NCBI GenBank assembly: GCA_030549795.1
Contig: JAUQQO010000018.1
Coordinates: 62,001-126,000 of the forward strand
From: Pseudomonadota bacterium
GTDB taxonomy: Bacteria > Pseudomonadota > Alphaproteobacteria > Geminicoccales > Geminicoccaceae
Length of the DNA: 64,000 nucleotides
Reading direction: 5' to 3'
Of the stretch, positions 61,499 to 64,000 are shown piece by piece. Within the stretch, counting starts at the first letter, position 1; each line of letters begins with the position of its first letter. A model generated the notes under the pieces. It had not been told where the DNA came from, did not search any database, and was given only the letters and a program-made list of their open reading frames with translations. A program made the position numbers and the translations under genes.

Positions 61499-62680
61499 GT
61501 GACGTTCGACGAGATCATGGCGCCCTTGGGGGCCCAGCGTTTCATCGACGAGTATCTCGGCAAGGCGCCGTTGCACCTCGAGGGGCCGCCCGAGAAGTGG
61601 GCGGCGATCATGAACTGGGACGTGCTCAATCGCTTGTTGGGCGCCTCCACCATTTGGGCGCACGCTTCGCTGCCGCTCGTGCTCGACAAAGAGCCGATCC
61701 CGGCTTCCGCCTACTGCAGCCCCGCCCCGGGTCGCGACGGGGGCACGGTGCTGCGGCCCGATCCCGCGAAGGTCAAAGAATTCTTGCGCCGCGGGGCGAC
61801 GCTCGTGGCCAACGACATCGACCAGCTGACCCCGGAACTCCGCGCCTTTTGTCGGGCGATGGAAGAGGCGCTGGGCGGCAAGGTGCAGGCCAATCTCTAT
61901 CTCTCGAGCAAGCGCCGGCAGGGCTTTGCGGTGCACTTCGACACGCACGACGTGTTCGCCGTTCACTGCATGGGCGAAAAGACCTGGATGGTGTTCGAGG
62001 GGAGGGCAGAAGATCCGATCGCACATCCGATGTTCAAGAACCTTCCTCCTCAACACCATGAGCGTGCAAAGGGCAAGCTGTGGAAAGAGGTGCGGCTGAA
62101 GCCTGGCGACTTGCTCTATCTCCCTCGGGGGCAATACCACTATGCGCTGGCTGAGGATGGTGCCTGCTGCCACATTGCCTTCGGGGTGACCTATCCGATT
62201 GGCCTCGATGTCGTGAGCTATCTCTTCGAACGCATGGTGGCCGAACCCTTGGGGCGGGCCAATCTGCCGCGCGAGCCGGGGGCGCTCGCGCGCCGCTTGG
62301 CGGCGCTCGGCGACCGTCTGGCGGCGATCTGTTCGGATGCCCGCACGCTTGCCGACATCCAGAACTTCATCGCGGGCTATCGTTATCCGCGCGAAGATTA
62401 CGATCTTCCCGCTCTCATCGAGCAGGCACCCGATCGCTTCGCCCGCTGCTTCGATGACTTCAAACTCCTCGAGCGCGACGGCAAGGTGTTGCTTGTGCGC
62501 ACCTCGACCCGCGAAGGCGTTGAGGTCCCGCAGCCGATCAAGGACGTTGTGGCCTGGGTGGTCGGCCGTGCGAGCTTCGATCGGGGTGAGCTCGCGCGCG
62601 CCTTTCCCGATCGCGCCCCGGCACAATTGGATACGGTGTTGGCGCAGCTCGAGAAAATGCGCGTGATCGCTGCGGCATGA
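61499..62680 (+). CDS. JmjC (cupin-type) oxygenase, ribosomal oxygenase-like
   Basis: This 393-residue Fe(II)/2-oxoglutarate-dependent enzyme has metal ligands His146 and Asp148 (VHFDTHDVFAVHCMGEKTWMVFEG) and His214 (LKPGDLLYLPRGQYHYALAE). The C-terminal 150 residues are helical with a winged-helix-like end (VVAWVVGRASFDRGELARAF). The layout recalls ROX/YcfD-type oxygenases, which hydroxylate ribosomal proteins, but the substrate here is unknown. GTG 61499 has GGGAGGTG upstream. Confidence 0.83.
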   Translation: MTFDEIMAPLGAQRFIDEYLGKAPLHLEGPPEKWAAIMNWDVLNRLLGASTIWAHASLPLVLDKEPIPASAYCSPAPGRDGGTVLRPDPAKVKEFLRRGATLVANDIDQLTPELRAFCRAMEEALGGKVQANLYLSSKRRQGFAVHFDTHDVFAVHCMGEKTWMVFEGRAEDPIAHPMFKNLPPQHHERAKGKLWKEVRLKPGDLLYLPRGQYHYALAEDGACCHIAFGVTYPIGLDVVSYLFERMVAEPLGRANLPREPGALARRLAALGDRLAAICSDARTLADIQNFIAGYRYPREDYDLPALIEQAPDRFARCFDDFKLLERDGKVLLVRTSTREGVEVPQPIKDVVAWVVGRASFDRGELARAFPDRAPAQLDTVLAQLEKMRVIAAA

Positions 62681-62688
62681 ACGAAAAA

Positions 62689-62723
62689 CGGGCGTGATCT
62701 GCCTTATTTTTCGGCAGTCACCC
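62689..62723. terminator. Imperfect hairpin after the JmjC gene
   Basis: CGGGCGTGATCTGCC (62689-62703) pairs with GGCAGTCACCCG (62712-62723) with two single-base bulges and a T-rich loop. It starts nine bases after the stop at 62680. No T-tract follows, so it may stabilise the mRNA end rather than terminate. Confidence 0.45.
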
Positions 62724-62851
62724 GATTAGTGCGTTGCGTTGAAGTAACAGTTTCGCCGCGGTTTTGTCGCGCGCGTTGTTACTGGGCTTGTCTGCGCGCG
62801 CGTGCGGCGCATCCCTCGCTGCGTGGCAAAGCAAGCGCGGAGATCGGCTTG

Positions 62852-63919
62852 ATGTCCCCAACGACCCATCGTCCAGCTCGCCAGGCTCGCTTGTTCATGC
62901 CCGGCGCGCTCGTGGTAGTTTCCGCGTTCGGTCTGGGCGGTCCGGCTCTGGCCCAGCAGGCGCCCAAAGTCACGCCAGCTGGCAAGCTCGAACTGAGCGT
63001 CGGCGGCTTTTCGCGCTTCCTTTGGGCGCTGGGCGATATCAAGAACAAGACCGGCGCTCAAAATGCGAGTTCGGACTTTCGCAACGATACGGAAGTGCAC
63101 ATCATCGCGCGCGGCAAAGACGAGAGCACCGGCATCGAATATGGTGCGACGATCGAGTTCGAGGCGGATACGAGCCGCAACGAGAATACAGACGAGACAT
63201 GGATCTTTATCAAAGGTGTCTTCGGTGAGCTGCGCTTCGGGGACGATGACGGAGCTGCCGACAACATGAAGGTTGGCGGCTTTTCGGTTGCCGTGGGAAC
63301 CGGTGGCATCGACGGTACGGTGATCGACACGCCGGCCGTCGTGGGGCCGAGCAACAGCGACGATGCCACCAAGATCGTCTACTACACGCCGCAGCTCGGC
63401 GGTTTGCAGTTGGGCGTGAGTTACACGCCGAGCTCGGAGAGCGTCGGTGACACGCTTGCCGGCACCAAAACCGGAGGCTTCAAGGACTGGGTGGAAGCCG
63501 GGGTCACCTGGGCGGGGGAGTTCGGCGGTGTGGGTATCACGGCCGCCGTTGTGGGCGGGCTCGCCGAAGCCGATTTCTCGGGTCGCAACAACGACCTCAA
63601 GACGCTCTTCGCAGGGGTGCAGATCGACGCCTTCGGTGTTTCCGTGGCGGGTGGTCTGGGCAGCGAGGAAGTACTCGGGGTTGATCGCGATTGGTTCAAC
63701 CTAGGGGCGAAGACGGAAGTGGGCCCGGTGGCGCTCTCCGTGACGTACGGCCGGGCCAAGCTCAAACCCGGGCCCGATCCCGAGAATCTCGTACTGGGTG
63801 CCGAGCTCGGCATCGCGCCGGGTCTTTCGCTCTCGGGCGAAGTGTCCTTCTTCGATGAAGACCGCGGTGGCAAAGACGACGGTGTGCTGGGCCTTGTGCG
63901 CCTTGGCATCGACTTCTAG
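62852..63919 (+). CDS. Gram-negative porin
   Basis: This 355-residue outer-membrane porin has a signal peptide of about 35 residues (basic start, then LFMPGALVVVSAFGLGGPALA). Alternating beta-strands fill the mature part, with KLELSVGGFSRFLWALGD at the start, GVFGELRFGDDDGAADNMKVG as the typical loop 3 region, and a terminal Phe (GLVRLGIDF) used for barrel insertion. ATG 62852 has GGAG upstream; a longer frame from 62729 would spoil the signal peptide. A strong hairpin follows the stop. Confidence 0.9.
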   Translation: MSPTTHRPARQARLFMPGALVVVSAFGLGGPALAQQAPKVTPAGKLELSVGGFSRFLWALGDIKNKTGAQNASSDFRNDTEVHIIARGKDESTGIEYGATIEFEADTSRNENTDETWIFIKGVFGELRFGDDDGAADNMKVGGFSVAVGTGGIDGTVIDTPAVVGPSNSDDATKIVYYTPQLGGLQLGVSYTPSSESVGDTLAGTKTGGFKDWVEAGVTWAGEFGGVGITAAVVGGLAEADFSGRNNDLKTLFAGVQIDAFGVSVAGGLGSEEVLGVDRDWFNLGAKTEVGPVALSVTYGRAKLKPGPDPENLVLGAELGIAPGLSLSGEVSFFDEDRGGKDDGVLGLVRLGIDF

Positions 63920-63934
63920 CGCGCCGCGGGTGAG

Positions 63935-63970
63935 CTGCGGCCTTGTTGCACGGTCGACACAAGGCCGCGG
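63935..63970 (+). terminator. Strong hairpin downstream of the porin gene
   Basis: GCGGCCTTGT (63937-63946) pairs perfectly with ACAAGGCCGC (63959-63968) around a 12-base loop, and one mismatch allows the stem to extend to 14 pairs. It begins 17 bases after the porin stop. There is no clear T-tract, so it may also protect the mRNA end. Confidence 0.6.
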
Positions 63971-64000
63971 CTGCGGTCACCGTGCACGGGCGCTGCGGCT

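Noticed and set aside
1-64000. tRNA, rRNA, CRISPR arrays, insertion sequences and phage genes
   Set aside because: I read through for T-loop patterns, spaced direct repeats and transposase or integrase motifs and found none convincing. A covariance-model search would be needed to exclude small RNAs.

Overview
The window is a GC-rich bacterial chromosome segment with tightly packed genes, many start/stop overlaps (ATGA, GTGA, TGATG) and frequent GTG starts. Gene content points to an alphaproteobacterium, probably a Rhodospirillales- or Geminicoccales-like lineage: DUF3305/DUF3306/DUF6352/DUF6494 proteins beside a formate dehydrogenase, a SUV3-type helicase, a phasin-like protein and a Gram-negative porin. 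The lineage is inferred from content only. No rRNA, tRNA, CRISPR array or insertion sequence was recognised.

Layout. 1-1092: the 5' part of an amidase gene (minus strand, cut by the window edge) and a small secreted protein. 1577-15424: a large formate dehydrogenase (FDH) island with a biotin-ligase-like protein, DUF6352, DUF6494, a small membrane protein, an SDR, a polyferredoxin (minus strand), DUF3305, DUF3306, a TorD-type chaperone, a small Tat-signal protein, FdhA, FdhB, a small membrane protein, FdhC, a WD40-cytochrome c fusion and a tiny membrane protein. 15464-20672: HemW, an FMN alpha-hydroxyacid oxidase, a cupin, a VOC protein, an M28 peptidase and a proline-racemase-family enzyme. 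20888-24870: a GT-C-like membrane protein with an AT-richer patch and a class A penicillin-binding protein. 24943-26550: FdhD and MobA, both needed to mature FDH.

26621-32107 is the most unusual block. On the minus strand it reads transketolase N-half, mauB, mauE, mauD, mauA, cytochrome c, transketolase C-half. This is a tryptophan tryptophylquinone (TTQ) amine dehydrogenase bracketed by a split transketolase. 32252-35826 holds a VWA-like lipoprotein, formate-tetrahydrofolate ligase and GTP cyclohydrolase I. Together with FDH this makes a plausible C1 hub: amine to aldehyde, formate to CO2 or to formyl-THF.

36275-41800: a TPR-SPOR protein, a phasin-like protein, an exopolysaccharide sugar transferase, a flavin reductase and a threonine aldolase. 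42227-48536: a minus-strand operon of Ogt, a membrane glycosyltransferase, an FGGY kinase and a ribose-type ABC transporter. 48701-54010: a MaoC dehydratase, then DprE2, DprE1 and a UbiA-type phosphoribosyltransferase, which form a polyprenyl-phosphate-arabinose pathway, and a methyltransferase-GNAT fusion. 54084-63919: a small membrane protein, an FG-GAP/UnbV protein, HtpG, a SUV3-like helicase, an S4 RNA-binding protein, YggS, a JmjC oxygenase and a porin followed by a strong hairpin.
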